Shown piece by piece: positions 30,950-41,380 of a stretch of 64,000 nucleotides of DNA. The stretch is taken from positions 63,697,266 through 63,761,265 of the forward strand of contig NC_084837.1 in the NCBI RefSeq assembly GCF_033115175.1, written 5' to 3'. The number at the start of each line of letters is the position of its first letter. The stretch's first letter is position 1. Below the pieces are notes generated by a model, which did no database searches, was not told the DNA's origin, and was given only the letters and a program-made list of their open reading frames with translations. Made by a program: the position numbers and the translations under genes. This DNA comes from Lepus europaeus. Taxonomy: Eukaryota > Chordata > Mammalia > Lagomorpha > Leporidae.

Positions 30950-31151
30950 CAGAAGACTATCATTACGAAGTTAGTATTCAAAAATTGATCTATAGATTTA
31001 ATGCAATTCTAATACAAATTCCAGCAAGTTTTTCATAGAGATTGATGAGTCAATTCGAAAATTTACATGCAAATTTAGACTAGCTAAAACAATTTTGAAA
31101 AAGATACAGTTGAGAAACTTATATAACATGGGTCTTCAAGAAGTTCAGAGA
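30950..31151 (+). mobile_element. Sense L1 ORF2 fragment
   Basis: attgatctatagatttaatg and aaaacaattttgaaaaagat match the distal ORF2 of mammalian L1 in sense orientation. Confidence 0.65.
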
Positions 31152-31481
31152 AGTGGAGCCGGTGCTGTGGCATAGCTGGTAAAGCTGCTACCTGCAGCGT
31201 TAACATCCCATATGGGCACTGGTCCGAGTCCTGGCTGCTCCATTTCCAATCCAGCTCTGCTATTGCCTGGCATAGCAGTAGAAGATGGCCCAAGAGCTTT
31301 GGCCCCTATACTCATGTGGGAGACCCAGAAGAAGCTCCTGGCTTCGGATCAGCCCAGTTCTGGCCGATGTGGTGATTTGGGGAGTGATCCAGCAGATGGA
31401 AGAACGCTTTCTCTCTGCCTCTGCCCCAGCCTCTGCCTCTCTATAGCTCTGCCTTTCTAATAAATAAATCCTTAAAAAAAG
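31152..31481 (+). mobile_element. C-repeat SINE with TSD
   Basis: Full-length sense copy. AAGTTCAGAGAAGT occurs at both ends. Confidence 0.95.
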
Positions 31482-31547
31482 TTCAGAGAAGTACATATTA
31501 TGAAAAAATTCCTGGATTTCAAATTTTTTCTACCAAAGTGAACTTAT

Positions 31548-31868
31548 TTTTTAAAGAATGTATTTATTTCAGAGGCAAAGAGATAGAGCTAGACAGAGAA
31601 GGAGCTGCCATCTGCTGGTCCATCTCCCAAATGCTCATAATAGCCATGACTAGGTCAGGCTGAAGCCTGAAGCCAGGAGCCAGGAGCTTCTTCCGGGTCT
31701 CCCATGTGGGTGCAGGGGCCCAAGGACTTGGGCCATGTTCTACTGCTTTCCCAGGCAATAGCAGAGAGCTAGATCGGAAGTGGAACAGCCGGGACTTGAA
31801 CTGCCACCCATGTGGGATGCTGGCACTTCAGGCCAGGACTTTAACCTGCTGCACTACAGCGCCAGCCC
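31548..31868 (-). mobile_element. C-repeat SINE
   Basis: Antisense full-length copy ending cactacagcgccagcccc. Confidence 0.92.
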
Positions 31869-31958
31869 CTTGTTGTATCGTTCTAAACATGAATGCATTT
31901 ATCCAATATTACAGTATCACACAGAAAGTTCTGCTACCCTAAAAATCTCCTACACTCG

Positions 31959-32270
31959 GGGCCAGCGCCGTGGCTCACTGAGTTGGTCCTCCGCCTGCGG
32001 TGCCGGCATCCCATATGAGCGCCGGGTTCTAGTCCCGGTTGCCCCTCTTCCAGTCCAGCTCTCTGCTGTGGCCCGGGGAAGGCAGTGGAGGATGGCCCAG
32101 GTGCTTAGGCCCCTGTACCCGCATGGGAGACCAGGGGGAAGTGCCTGGCTCCTGGCTTCGGATCGCAGCCGTAGCGGCCACTTTGGGGGGTGAACCAATG
32201 GAAAAAGGAAGACCTTTCTCTCTGTCTCTCTCTCTCACTGTCCACTCTGCCTGTCCAAAAAAAAAAAAAA
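31959..32270 (+). mobile_element. C-repeat SINE, intermediate type (single B box)
   Basis: It carries the GGTTCTAGTCCC box and the TGTCCAAAA-type tail of the young group, but keeps the CATCCCATATG segment and lacks the B-box duplication. AAATCTCCTA flanks both sides. Confidence 0.93.
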
Positions 32271-32450
32271 ATCTCCTATGCTCCATGTATTTACTTTTTC
32301 TCTTGCAACTATGGATCTTTTGACTGTATCGGTAGTTTTTGACTTTTGTAGAATGTCATATACTTAGAATCATATACTTAAAAATCTAAGTCATATATTT
32401 AGAAACATACTTCGAATGTAGTCTTTTCAGATTGATTTTATATACTTAGC

Positions 32451-32792
32451 TTTTTTTTTTTTTTTTTTTTTTGGACAGGCAGAGTGGATAGTGAGAGAGA
32501 GAGAGACAGAGAGAAAGGTCTTCCTTTTTGCTGTTGGTTCACCCTCCAATGGCCACTGCGGCCGGCGCATTGTGCTGATCTGAAGCTTGGAGCCAGGTGC
32601 TTCTCCTGGTCTCCCATGCGGTGCAGGGCCCAAGGACTTGGGCCATCCTCCACTGCCTTCCCGGGCCATAGCAGAGAGCTGGCCTGGAAGAGGGGCAACC
32701 GGGATAGAATCCAGTGCCCCAACCAGGACTAGAACCCGGTGTGCTGGTGCCGCAAGGCGGAGGATTAGCCTGTTAAGCCACGGTGCTGGCCT
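32451..32792 (-). mobile_element. C-repeat SINE, young type, with TSD
   Basis: Full-length young antisense copy. The flanks share TTATACTTAGC. Confidence 0.95.
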
Positions 32793-32805
32793 TATACTTA
32801 GCAAT

Positions 32806-32849
32806 TAAAAAAAAAAAAAGATTTATTTATCTGAAAGGCAGAGTGACAG

Positions 32850-32893
<44 letters not shown>

Positions 32894-33147
32894 CTTCCAT
32901 CCACTGGTTCACTCCCCAACAGCCGTGATGACCAGGGCCAAGCCAGGCCAAAGCTAGAAGCCTATAAGTCCATTTGGGTCTCCCACATGGGTGGCAGGGG
33001 CCAAGTACTTGGGCCATCTTCTATTGCTTTCCCAGGTACATTAGCAGAGAGTTGGATCAAAAGTGGAGCAGATGGTGAATTGGTGTTCATATGGGGCATG
33101 GGCATCACAGGTCATGGCTTAACTTGCTGCGCCACAAAGCCAGCCTC
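32806..33147 (-). mobile_element. C-repeat SINE, older type
   Basis: Antisense copy with a (GA)n tract at 32853-32891. Confidence 0.92.
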
Positions 33148-33430
33148 GAGCAATATGGCTTTAAGCTTCCTCCATATCTTTTCATGGCTTGATTGCTTAT
33201 TTCTTTATATCACTGAATAAAATATCACTGTACTTTACTTTGTTTATCCATTCACCTATTGAAGGGCTTGGTTGCTTCCAATTGTTGGCAATTATGAGTA
33301 AAGTTTTCATAAACATTCATGTACAGGTCTTTGTGTGGACCTGGTTCCAAGCTCATTTAGGTAGATATCTAGGAATGTGATTGCTGGGTTGTATGTTACG
33401 ACTATGTTAGGTTAGTGAGAAATGCCAAAC

Positions 33431-33780
33431 TAGGGCTGATGCTGTGGAACAGTAGGTTAAGCCATGCCTGCAGTGTGGGCATCCTATATGGGCACCAGTT
33501 CTAGTCCTCACTGCTCCACTTTGAATCCAGATCCCTGCTAATGCACCTGGGAAAGCAGTAGAGGAGGATGGCCCAAGTGCTTGGGCCCCTGTCCCGATGT
33601 GGGAGACCTGGAAAAAGCTCCTGGCTCCTGACTTAGGTCTGGCCCAGTCCTGGCCATTATGGCCATTTGAGGAGTAAACCAGTGATTAGAAGATCTCTCT
33701 CTCCCTCTCTGTTTCACCTTCTCTTCCTCTGTAACTCTGTCATTCAAATAAACAAATCTTAAAAAAAAAAAAAAAAAAAA
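33431..33780 (+). mobile_element. C-repeat SINE with TSD
   Basis: Sense full-length copy with a long A-tail. GCCAAACT occurs on both sides. Confidence 0.93.
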
Positions 33781-33912
33781 GCCAAACTATCTTCCAAAAT
33801 GTCTGTACCATTCCTACCTGCATTGAATGACAATTCTTCTTCCTCCACATCCTCACCAGCATTTGGTATTGTCAGTGTTTTGGATTTTAGCCATTCTAAA
33901 GGAATGCAGAGG

Positions 33913-34461
33913 TGTTGCCGTTGATTTCTCAACAATGTTGCAGTGGATTCCTTTCTGAGAGGAGCAGCGTGGTGGGGGCAAGATGCGGGGAGTCACCACA
34001 CAGACCCACAGACCCCGGGAGTCGGGTGAAAGCAGGCTTGAGGCGAGCAGCCAGCAGACTTGTTTATTTCAGGTGGTACAACAGCTTATATAGCCAAGAC
34101 CAGCCAATCCTGTCAAGGGGTGGTCTATGCCCCAACCAATCACAGTTTGGCAGGCAGTTTCCAAAGCCATCCAATCACAGCCTGTTCCCAGGCAGTTTCC
34201 AAAGCCATCCAATCACAGCCTGTTGCCAGGCGGTTTCCAAAGCCATCCAATCACAGCCTGTTGCCAGGCGGTTTCCAAAGCCATCCAATCACAGCCTGTT
34301 CCCAGGCAGTTTCCAAAGCCATCCAATCACAGCCTGTTGCCAGGCAGTTTCCAAAGCCATCCAATCACAGCCTGTTCCCAGGCGGTTTCCAAAGCCATTC
34401 CTGAGTAACTGATGCTAGCTTGCCAGTGGCCACCTTGGCATGGCCTTCTCATTCCACCACA
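33913..34461 (-). mobile_element. Solo LTR of a second class II-like retrovirus
   Basis: 549 bp with TG...CA ends on the minus strand. It has a TATATAAG box (34085-34092) and AATAAA (34063-34068), again only about 20 bases apart. It is flanked by CAGAGG (33907-33912) and TAGAGG (34462-34467), a 6-bp duplication with one change, as class II retroviruses make. There is no internal sequence. It is unrelated to the 26.8-30.6 kb LTR. Confidence 0.8.
34131..34402 (-). repeat. 38-bp tandem repeat with CCAAT boxes (U3 array)
   Basis: Exact 38-base period, with unit starts at 34157, 34195, 34233, 34271, 34309 and 34347 plus partial ends. Each unit contains CCAATCACAG on the plus strand. Units differ only at gcc/ccc and at cgg/cag. 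The array lies just upstream of the LTR TATA box. Confidence 0.95.
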
Positions 34462-34715
34462 TAGAGGTACCCTTTTTTTTTTTTCCTAATTTTTTCGTGG
34501 TAAAATACATATAATGTGAAATATGCCAATGTAATTATTTTGGTGTGCAGTTCGGTGGTATTAAGGGAATTCATAATGTTGTGCAGCCATCATCATCATC
34601 CCCCTCTGGAACTCTTCATCTGGAAAACTGAAAGTCCACACTCTTGAAGCAACAACTCCCCATCCCGCCTCCCGGTACTTGGCAACTAGCTACCATTCTG
34701 TTGTCTCTATGCTTT

Positions 34716-35048
34716 TTTTTTTTTTTAAATTATTTTATTTCTTTGAAAGACAGAGTTGCAGAGAGAGGTAGAGCCAGAGAGAGAGAGGTCTTCCATTCCA
34801 CTGGTTCAGTCCCCAAATGACTGCAATGGCTAGAGCTGAGCTGATCTGAAGCCAGGAGCCAGGAGCCTTCTCCAGGTCTCCCATGCGGGTATAGGGGCCC
34901 AAGGATGTGGGCCATCTTCTTAATGCTTTCCCAGGCCACAGCGGAGAGATGGATCGGAAGAGGAGCAGCTAGGACTCGAACTGGCGCCCACATGGGATGC
35001 TGGCGCCACATACTGGGGCTTTAACCCACCGTGCCAAAGTGCCGGCCC
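34716..35048 (-). mobile_element. C-repeat SINE, older type
   Basis: Antisense copy ending ccaaagtgccggccc. Confidence 0.93.
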
Positions 35049-35404
35049 TGATTTTTTTTTTTTTTTTTTTTTTTTACAGGCAGAGTGGACAGTGAGAGAG
35101 AGACAGAGAGAAAGGTCTTCCTTTTTGCCATTGGTTCACCCTCCAATGGCCGCCGCGGCCGGCGCGCTGTGGCCGGCGCACCACGCTGATCCACAGCCAG
35201 GAGCCAGGAGCTTCTCCCGGTCTCCCATGCGGGTGCAGGGCCCAAGCACTTGGGCCATCCTCCACTGCCTTCCCGGGCCACAGCAGAGAGCTGGCCTGGA
35301 AGAGGGGCAACCAGGACAGAATCCGGCGCCCCAACCGGGACTAGAACCCGATGTGCCTGCGCTGCAAGGCGGAGGATTAGCCCATTGAGCCGCGGCGCTG
35401 GCCC
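35049..35404 (-). mobile_element. C-repeat SINE, young type
   Basis: Young antisense full-length copy with both B-box repeats. CCTGATTTTTT appears on both sides. Confidence 0.95.
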
Positions 35405-35411
35405 CTGATTT

Positions 35412-35472
35412 TTTATAAAGTTATTTGGAAGGCAGAGAGTGAGCAAGACAGTAAGAGGAGAGGGAGAGGAGG

Positions 35473-35506
<34 letters not shown>

Positions 35507-35768
35507 GGAGTCTTCCATCTGCTGGTTCTCAAATGCCTGCAACAGCTGTGGCTTGGCCAGTCCAGACAGGAGCCGGGAACTCCATCTGGGTCTCCCACAA
35601 GGGTCACAGGAACCCAAGTACTTGGGCCATCTTCTGCTGCCTCCCAGGTGCATTGGCAAGAAGCTGGGTTGGAAGCATGGAGTAGCAGGGACTTGAAACA
35701 GCCAGTCTCATAAGGAATGGGGGTGTCCCAAGCAGTAGCTTAACCCGCTGTACCACAACACCCATCCC
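35412..35768 (-). mobile_element. C-repeat SINE, old
   Basis: Antisense copy with (GA)n and (GACA)n tracts at 35459-35510. Confidence 0.85.
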
Positions 35769-36179
35769 CAGTATTTCTTTCCTTTTTAAGGCTGAATATT
35801 TCACTATATGTATCTACCACTGTGTTTATGTGTTCAGCTGTTGATAGGCACTCATATTGCTTCCACCTTGTGGCTATTGTGAATAATGCTGCTATGCTCC
35901 TGGGTATATAGGTATCTCTTTAAGACCCTGTTCTCAATCCCTTTGGGAATATACAAATAAGTAGAATTCCCATATCATATGGTAAATTACTTTTAGAAGA
36001 ATTTCCATGTTTTCCTTAGCAGGTGTATTATTTCATACTCCTACCAGCAGTGCACAAGAGTTCATTCTCCACATTCTCATAATACTTACTTTTTGTTTGT
36101 TTTGATAATAGGAATGTTACAGTATCTCACTGTGGTTTTCACTTGCATTTTCCTAATGTTTGTGGTGTTAAGAACTTTT

Positions 36180-36524
36180 TTAATTTTAATTTTATTTTAT
36201 TATTTTATTTTTTTGACAGGCAGAGTTAGAGAGAGAGAGAGAGAGAGAGAGAGTGAAAGCGCTTCCTTTTTCTGTTGGTTCACCCCCAAGTGGCCGCTAT
36301 GGCTGGTGTGTTGCAGCCGGTGCACTGCACTGATCCGAAGCCAGGAGCCAGGTGCTTCTCCTGGTCTCTCATGGGGTGCAGGGCCATCCTCCACTGCCTT
36401 CCCGGGCCACAGCAGAGAGCTGGACTGGAAGAGGAGCAACCGGGACAGAATCCGACCGGGACTAGAACCCTGGGTGCTGGTGCCGCAGGCAGAGGATTAG
36501 CCTATTGAGCCGAAGCGCCGGCCC
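36180..36524 (-). mobile_element. C-repeat SINE, young type with shortened B-box duplication
   Basis: AGTGTTAAGAA-like duplication at both ends. The second B-box repeat is present but lacks the ggggcgcc linker (gacagaatccgaccgggact). Confidence 0.93.
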
Positions 36525-36699
36525 AGTGTTAAGAATTTTTTTCATGTGCTTATTCGCCATTTGTATATCTTTTTTAAAAGAAATATCTAATCACTTTTTA
36601 AACTGTTAGATTGTAGGAGTTCTTTATATATTCTGGGTATTAATCCCTCATGAGATATATGGCTTGTAAATATCTTGAATAATTTTAATTTCTATTTCT

Positions 36700-36983
36700 T
36701 ATATATATAGAGAGAGGCTGACAGAATAAGAGAATGAGCTCCCACCCACTGCTTCACTCCTAAGATGGCTACAACAACCAGAGAGGCGATGCTCAGGAGG
36801 TGTGTTGGAGGCAAAGCTGGGTCAGCCCCGGGGTCCCCCTTCTGTGGCCTGAATCCAACTACTTGAGTCATCGTCACTGCTGAAACCAAGGTTCTGCGCG
36901 AGCCGGAAGCTGGGGTCGGGAGTTGCAGCCAGCAGTTAATCCCAGGTACCCTGATGTTGGACACGGATGTTCTAACCATTGCT
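36700..36983 (-). mobile_element. C-repeat SINE, old and diverged
   Basis: Antisense, recognisable by agctcccacccactgcttcac and the end gttctaaccattgct. Confidence 0.65.
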
Positions 36984-37007
36984 TTAAAAAAGAAAAGATT
37001 ATTTTAT

Positions 37008-37334
37008 TTATTTATTTTTTTAATTTTGACAGGCAGAGTGGACAGTGAGAGAGAGAGAGACAGAGAGAAAGGTCTTCCTTTGCCGTTGGTTCACCCTCCA
37101 ATGGCCACCGCGGCCTGTACGCTGCAGCCGGCACACTGCACTGATCTGAAGGCAGGAGCCAGGTGCTTCTCCTGGTCTCCCATGGGGTGCAGGGCCCAAG
37201 CACTTGGGCCATCCTCCACTGCATTCCCAGGCCATAGCAGAGAGCTGGCCTGGAAGAGGGGCAACCGGGACTAGAACCCAGTGTGCTGGCGCCGCTAGGT
37301 GGAGGATTAGCCTGTTGAGCCATGGCGCCGGCCA
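37008..37334 (-). mobile_element. C-repeat SINE, young type without B-box duplication
   Basis: AGATTATTTTATTT flanks both ends. It has a single GGTTCTAGTCCC box and no CATCCCATATG segment. Confidence 0.94.
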
Positions 37335-37800
37335 GATTATTTTATTTCTTCTTAAAACAATTTTTATTTAAAAATTTTCATAAAAAGTATTGGAATGAAT
37401 ACATAGATAAAGCATTTAAAAACGATTCTCTGGCTTACAATGCTTGCTGGCTCGGTTCTAGCTCTGTCCTGGTTAAGGTCTCCAGAAGCTTCCCCTGTGA
37501 AGTCTGGTCTCATGGGTAGGGACCCTCACTGCACTGAAGGGAGGCCAGCTGCAGCTGCGATCCGGAAGAAGGTGACGTCCTCGTTCTGTGCTACCATGTG
37601 CTGCAGCTGCTGCATTTCTCCATCTTAGCTCTCGGTTCCCTCTTCACCATCTGTACTGTCCGGGCCTAGGATTTCTCTCTGGTTTGAGCTCCTGATGTTC
37701 CTGTGATATGGCTTCTGCCCATAATGAAAACTGATCCTTAAAGTCGTTCTCCATCAAGTCCAGTTCATTCTGGTGCTCTTTTCTTTATCTCACTTTTCTT
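37335..37800 (-). pseudogene. Retropseudogene fragment of an unidentified coiled-coil protein
   Basis: On the minus strand an open frame reads [20 protein letters not shown]...[15 protein letters not shown] one-base shift then leads to [13 protein letters not shown], a TAG, and MQQLQHMVAQNEDVTFF. After a stop comes an AT-rich 3' UTR-like stretch with AATAAA signals (about 37340-37370). No introns are seen. The 5' part is missing. I do not recognise the parent gene. Confidence 0.55.
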
Positions 37801-37850
37801 TACCACAGTTTCTCTCTCTCTTTCTCTCTCTCTCTTTCTTTCTTTCTTTT
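37801..37850 (+). repeat. (CT)n/(CTTT)n microsatellite
   Basis: Pure pyrimidine tract next to a SINE tail. Confidence 0.85.
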
Positions 37851-38116
37851 TTAAAGATTTATTTATTTGAAAGTCAGAGTTACACAGACAGAGGAGAGGC
37901 AGAGAGAGAGAGAGAGAGAGGTCTTCCATCTGATGGTTCACTCCCCAATTGGCCGCAACGGCCAGTGCTGCTCCGATCCAAAGCCAGGAGCCAGGAGCTT
38001 CTTTTGGGTCTCCCACATGGGTGCAGGGGCCCAAGGACTTGGGCCATCTTCTACTGCTTTCCCAGGCCACAGCAGAGAGCTGGATTGGAAGTAGAGCAGC
38101 CAAAGCATCGGCCCCT
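37851..38116 (-). mobile_element. C-repeat SINE, head partly deleted
   Basis: Antisense copy that jumps from gagcagcc to a short head remnant (catcggccccta). Confidence 0.92.
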
Positions 38117-38204
38117 ACCATAGTTTGTTAAGTCTTCTAATCTTTGCTTCTGAATTTGTTAACCTGCTTCAAACAGTTTCTTTTTTTTCTTTTTTAAAGA
38201 TTTG

Positions 38205-38498
38205 TTGGGGCTGGCGCTGTGGCATAGCCAGTAAAGCCACCGCCTGCAGTGCTGGCATCCTATATGGGTGCCAGTTTGAGTCCTGGCTGCCCCACTTCCG
38301 ATCCAGCTCTTTGCTGTGGCCTGGGAAAGCAGTGGAAGATGGCCCAAGTGTTTGGGTCCCTGCACCTACTTGGGAGCCCTGGAAGAAGCTCCTGGCTCCT
38401 GGTTTCGGTTGGCTCAGCTTTGGCTGATGCTGCCATTTGGGGAGTGAACCAGCAGATAGAAGACCTCTCTCTCTATCATTTCTTCCTCTGTCCTCTAA
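38205..38498 (+). mobile_element. C-repeat SINE, tail lost
   Basis: Sense copy running directly into an antisense SINE at 38499. Confidence 0.9.
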
Positions 38499-38768
38499 AA
38501 GGCAGAGTGACAGAGAGGTATCTTCCATCTCTGGTTCACTCCCCAAATGGCCAGCTGGCCCATGCTGAAGCCAGAAAGCTGGAACCCCATCCTGGTCTCC
38601 CACATGGATTGTAGGGGCGGAAGTACCCAGGCCATCCTCTGCTGCCTTCCAAGGTAGATTATCAGGCAGCTGTAGGGGAAGTAGAGCAGCCGGGACACAA
38701 ACCGGCACCCAGATATGGAATGCAGTTGTTGCGAGCAGTGGTTTAGCCCACTGTACCACAATGCTAGA
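38499..38768 (-). mobile_element. C-repeat SINE, old
   Basis: Antisense copy, tail side missing, ending taccacaatgctagatc. Confidence 0.85.
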
Positions 38769-39335
38769 TCAAATGCTGCCCGCATCTCTGTTTCATATGC
38801 CAGGCACTCTTGAAGATGTTGAGAATATAAAGGCCCTTACTTTTATGGAACTTAAATTCTCTTGGATGCAGGTAGAAAGGAAACAAGTGGCCCGTGCTGT
38901 GGCGTAGTGGGTAAAGCCGCCACCTGCAGTGCTGGCATCCTATGTAGCCACCAGTGTGAGTCCCGGCTGCTCCACTTCCAATCCAGCTCTCTGCTATGGC
39001 CTGGGAAAGCAATGGAAGATGGCCCAAGTGCTTGGGCCCCTGAACCCACGTGGGAGACCCTGAAGAAGCGCCTGGCTCCTGGCTTCAGATTGACTCAGCT
39101 TCAGGTGATACTGCCATTTGAGGAATGAACCAGTGGATGTAGGCGTTCTCTCTCTGCCTCTCTGTAATCTGCCTTTCAAATAAATCAATCTTTAAAAAAA
39201 GGAAACAATAAAACATAGTGAGAAATGCCATACAGAAAACAAGAGTGTTAACAGGAAATGGCTGGGGGGTGGAAGGAGGCTGCCGGTATGGAGGTATGGA
39301 TTGTCAGATAAGACCTTTGTCTTAGAAAGGAATCT
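38769..39335 (+). mobile_element. L2-like fragment split by SINE
   Basis: tatgccaggcactcttgaag and ggcccttacttttatggaac (38798-38852) are L2-like. Sequence resumes after 39200. Confidence 0.5.
38886..39198 (+). mobile_element. C-repeat SINE with TSD
   Basis: AGGAAACAA is repeated at both ends of a full-length sense copy. Confidence 0.93.
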
Positions 39336-39339
39336 TCAT

Positions 39340-39462
39340 AGGCGCAGTTCTGGCCTTCGCTGACATCTGGGGAGTGAACCAGCGGAAAGAAGACCTTTCT
39401 CTCTGTCTCTCCCTCTCACTGTCTATAACTCTGTCAAATAAAAAATAATTTAAAAAAAAAAG
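39340..39462 (+). mobile_element. C-repeat SINE, strongly 5'-truncated
   Basis: Only the last ~120 bases are present, from ggcgcagttctggcc to the A-tail. GGAATCTTCA/GGGATCTTCA flanks it. Confidence 0.88.
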
Positions 39463-39669
39463 GGATCTTCAGGCTATAAGAACGATTGCCCAAGCTCAGG
39501 GCAAAACCAGTGAGGCAGCCATGGGAATGATAATTGCAACTGAGGGTACACAAACCACAAAAGGGGCCAGTTAGCTGTCACAAGCCAAGAAACAGCATGG
39601 ATTTTACTGTAAAGTGGTATGAAAGATAGGCTGGTTTCAGCAGAGGGATCATAAGATCTCACTGATACT

Positions 39670-39963
39670 TATTATTTGATTTACTTTCATTTTATTTGAA
39701 AGACAGAGAAACAGAGAACTCTTCCATCTGCTGGCTCACTCCCTCAAATGCCTGCAACAGGCAGGATGGGCCAGGCCAAAGTCAGGAGCCTGGAACTCCA
39801 TCAGGGTCTCTGGGTGTTAGGGACCCCAATACTTGAGCCTTCACCTCCTGCCTCCCACGGTGTGCATCAGCAGGAAGCTGGAGCTGGGACTCAAATCAGG
39901 CCCTTGAGAAATGGGACGCGAATGTCTTCAGTGGAGTCTTCACGGCTGTGCCAAATGCCCACC
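39670..39963 (-). mobile_element. C-repeat SINE, old
   Basis: Antisense copy ending tgccaaatgcccaccct. Confidence 0.83.
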
Positions 39964-40137
39964 CTACGCTAGTTAGCAAGGATTACTCTGGCTTCTCTGT
40001 GAAAAATAGACGATGTTGGGGGAGGAGATGAAAACAGAGTCCCAGTGGTTCTTTCTCCAGGCTTTGCTTTTGCACCACCTGCAAACAGTTGTCCTTCATG
40101 CTGCTCCTGTTTCCTACTCCCCTCTGCTTCCAGATTC

Positions 40138-40447
40138 TAAGATTAATTTATTTGAAAGGCAGAGTTACAGAAAAAGAGAAAGAAAGAGGTATCTCTCATC
40201 TTCTGGTTTACTCCCCTAATGGCCACAATGGCCTGGACTGGGCCAGGTCAAAGCCAGGAGCCTGGAACTCCATCCTGGTCTCCCACGTGGGTGGCAGGGG
40301 CCCAGGCACTTGATCCATCTTCTGCTGTTTTCCCAGATGCATTAACAGGGTGCTGAATTGGAAGTGGAGCAGCTGGGACTCAAACTCTATGGTTCTATGG
40401 GCTGCTGGCATTGCAGGAGGGGGTTTAACCTGCTGCACCACAACGAT
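40138..40447 (-). mobile_element. C-repeat SINE, old
   Basis: Antisense copy ending gctgcaccacaacgatgac. Confidence 0.88.
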
Positions 40448-40639
40448 GACTTGTTTCTAAATTTTTATCATATCCTGGACACTGCCAGTTGGGGCCTTCC
40501 TTAACAGACTGGATTTTGGTCAACTGTAGCAACTTCATTTCTCAATCAACGGGTGTGTCCCAGGTTCTCTGTGGTAAATGATAAACCTAAACCTCAGAGT
40601 CTTAAGACAAATTATTTCTTGCTCATGCTACCCATGCAC

Positions 40640-41000
40640 TGCTGGTTGCTGGATGTATCTGCTCTGTGTCATCCCAGCCATGGATGTGGTGAGAACACTT
40701 AAGATCTACTCAGCAAATTTCTAGCACCAAATACACCATTATTAACCATCTTCACTACACGGTAGGTTAGATCTCCAGATGTGGTGTCGCTTTACCAGTG
40801 AAGGTTTGTATCCTTTGGCCAGCATCTTCTCATTGCTCCCCAACTTCCAACCTTGTTCCCTGGCAACGAACATTTTGCTCTGCTTCTGTGAGTCTGACTT
40901 TTCAAGATTCCACATGTAAGTGATATCACACAGTATTTCTCTTGCTCTGTTTGACTGACTTCACTTAGCACCAGGTCCTCTACCTAGGCTTATCTGTTAC
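40640..41000 (-). mobile_element. Antisense L1 3' UTR-like region
   Basis: aagattccacatgtaagtga and gactgacttcacttagcacc are characteristic of antisense old L1. Confidence 0.6.
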
Positions 41001-41018
41001 TGCAAATGCCACCACTTC

Positions 41019-41047
41019 CTTCTTCTTCTTCTTCTTCTTCTTCTTCT
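41019..41047 (+). repeat. (TTC)n microsatellite
   Basis: About nine units at the tail of a young SINE. Confidence 0.92.
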
Positions 41048-41380
41048 TTTTTTTTTTTGACAGGCAGAGTGGATAGTGAGAGAGAGACAGAGAGAAAGGT
41101 CTTCCTTTTTGCCGTTGGTTCACCCTCCAATGGCCGCTGCGGCCGGCGCATCTCGCTGATCCGAAGCCAGGAGCCAGGTGCTTCTCTTGGTCTCCCATGC
41201 AGGTGCAGGGCCCAAGCACTTGGGCCATCCTCCACTGCCTTCCCGGGCCACAGCAGAGAGCTGGCCTGGAAGAGGGGCAACTGGGATAGAATCCAGTGCC
41301 CCAACCGGGACTAGAACCCGGTGTGCGTGCCTGCGCCGCAAGGAGGAGGATTAGCCTGTTAAGCCACGGCGCCGGCCTCT
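41048..41380 (-). mobile_element. C-repeat SINE, young type
   Basis: Young antisense copy with both B-box repeats. The last SINE before the SINE-free interval. Confidence 0.95.

Larger units (their letters stand above)
31869..33912 (-). mobile_element. Antisense old L1, interrupted by four SINEs
   Basis: Pieces at 31869-31958, 32271-32450, 33148-33430 and 33781-33912 read through as one antisense L1 3' region (gtagaatgtcatatactta, tgtttatccattcacctatt, tttggattttagccattcta). Confidence 0.65.
34468..36695 (-). mobile_element. Antisense old L1, interrupted by SINEs
   Basis: 34468-34715 (ttgtgcagccatcatcatca), 35769-36180 (ttggctattgtgaataatgctgc-like; near-match at 35870) and 36525-36695 (gtgcttattcgccatttgta) are successive parts of an antisense L1 3' end. 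Confidence 0.7.

Noticed and set aside
34131..34402. Regular 38-bp repeats resembling a CRISPR array
   Set aside because: There are no unique spacers. The whole 38-bp unit repeats, the array lies inside an LTR, and the host is a mammal.
33907..34467. Reading the solo LTR and the 26.8-30.6 kb provirus as parts of one element
   Set aside because: LTR sequences, lengths (549 and 362 bp) and target duplications differ, and each has its own complete boundaries.
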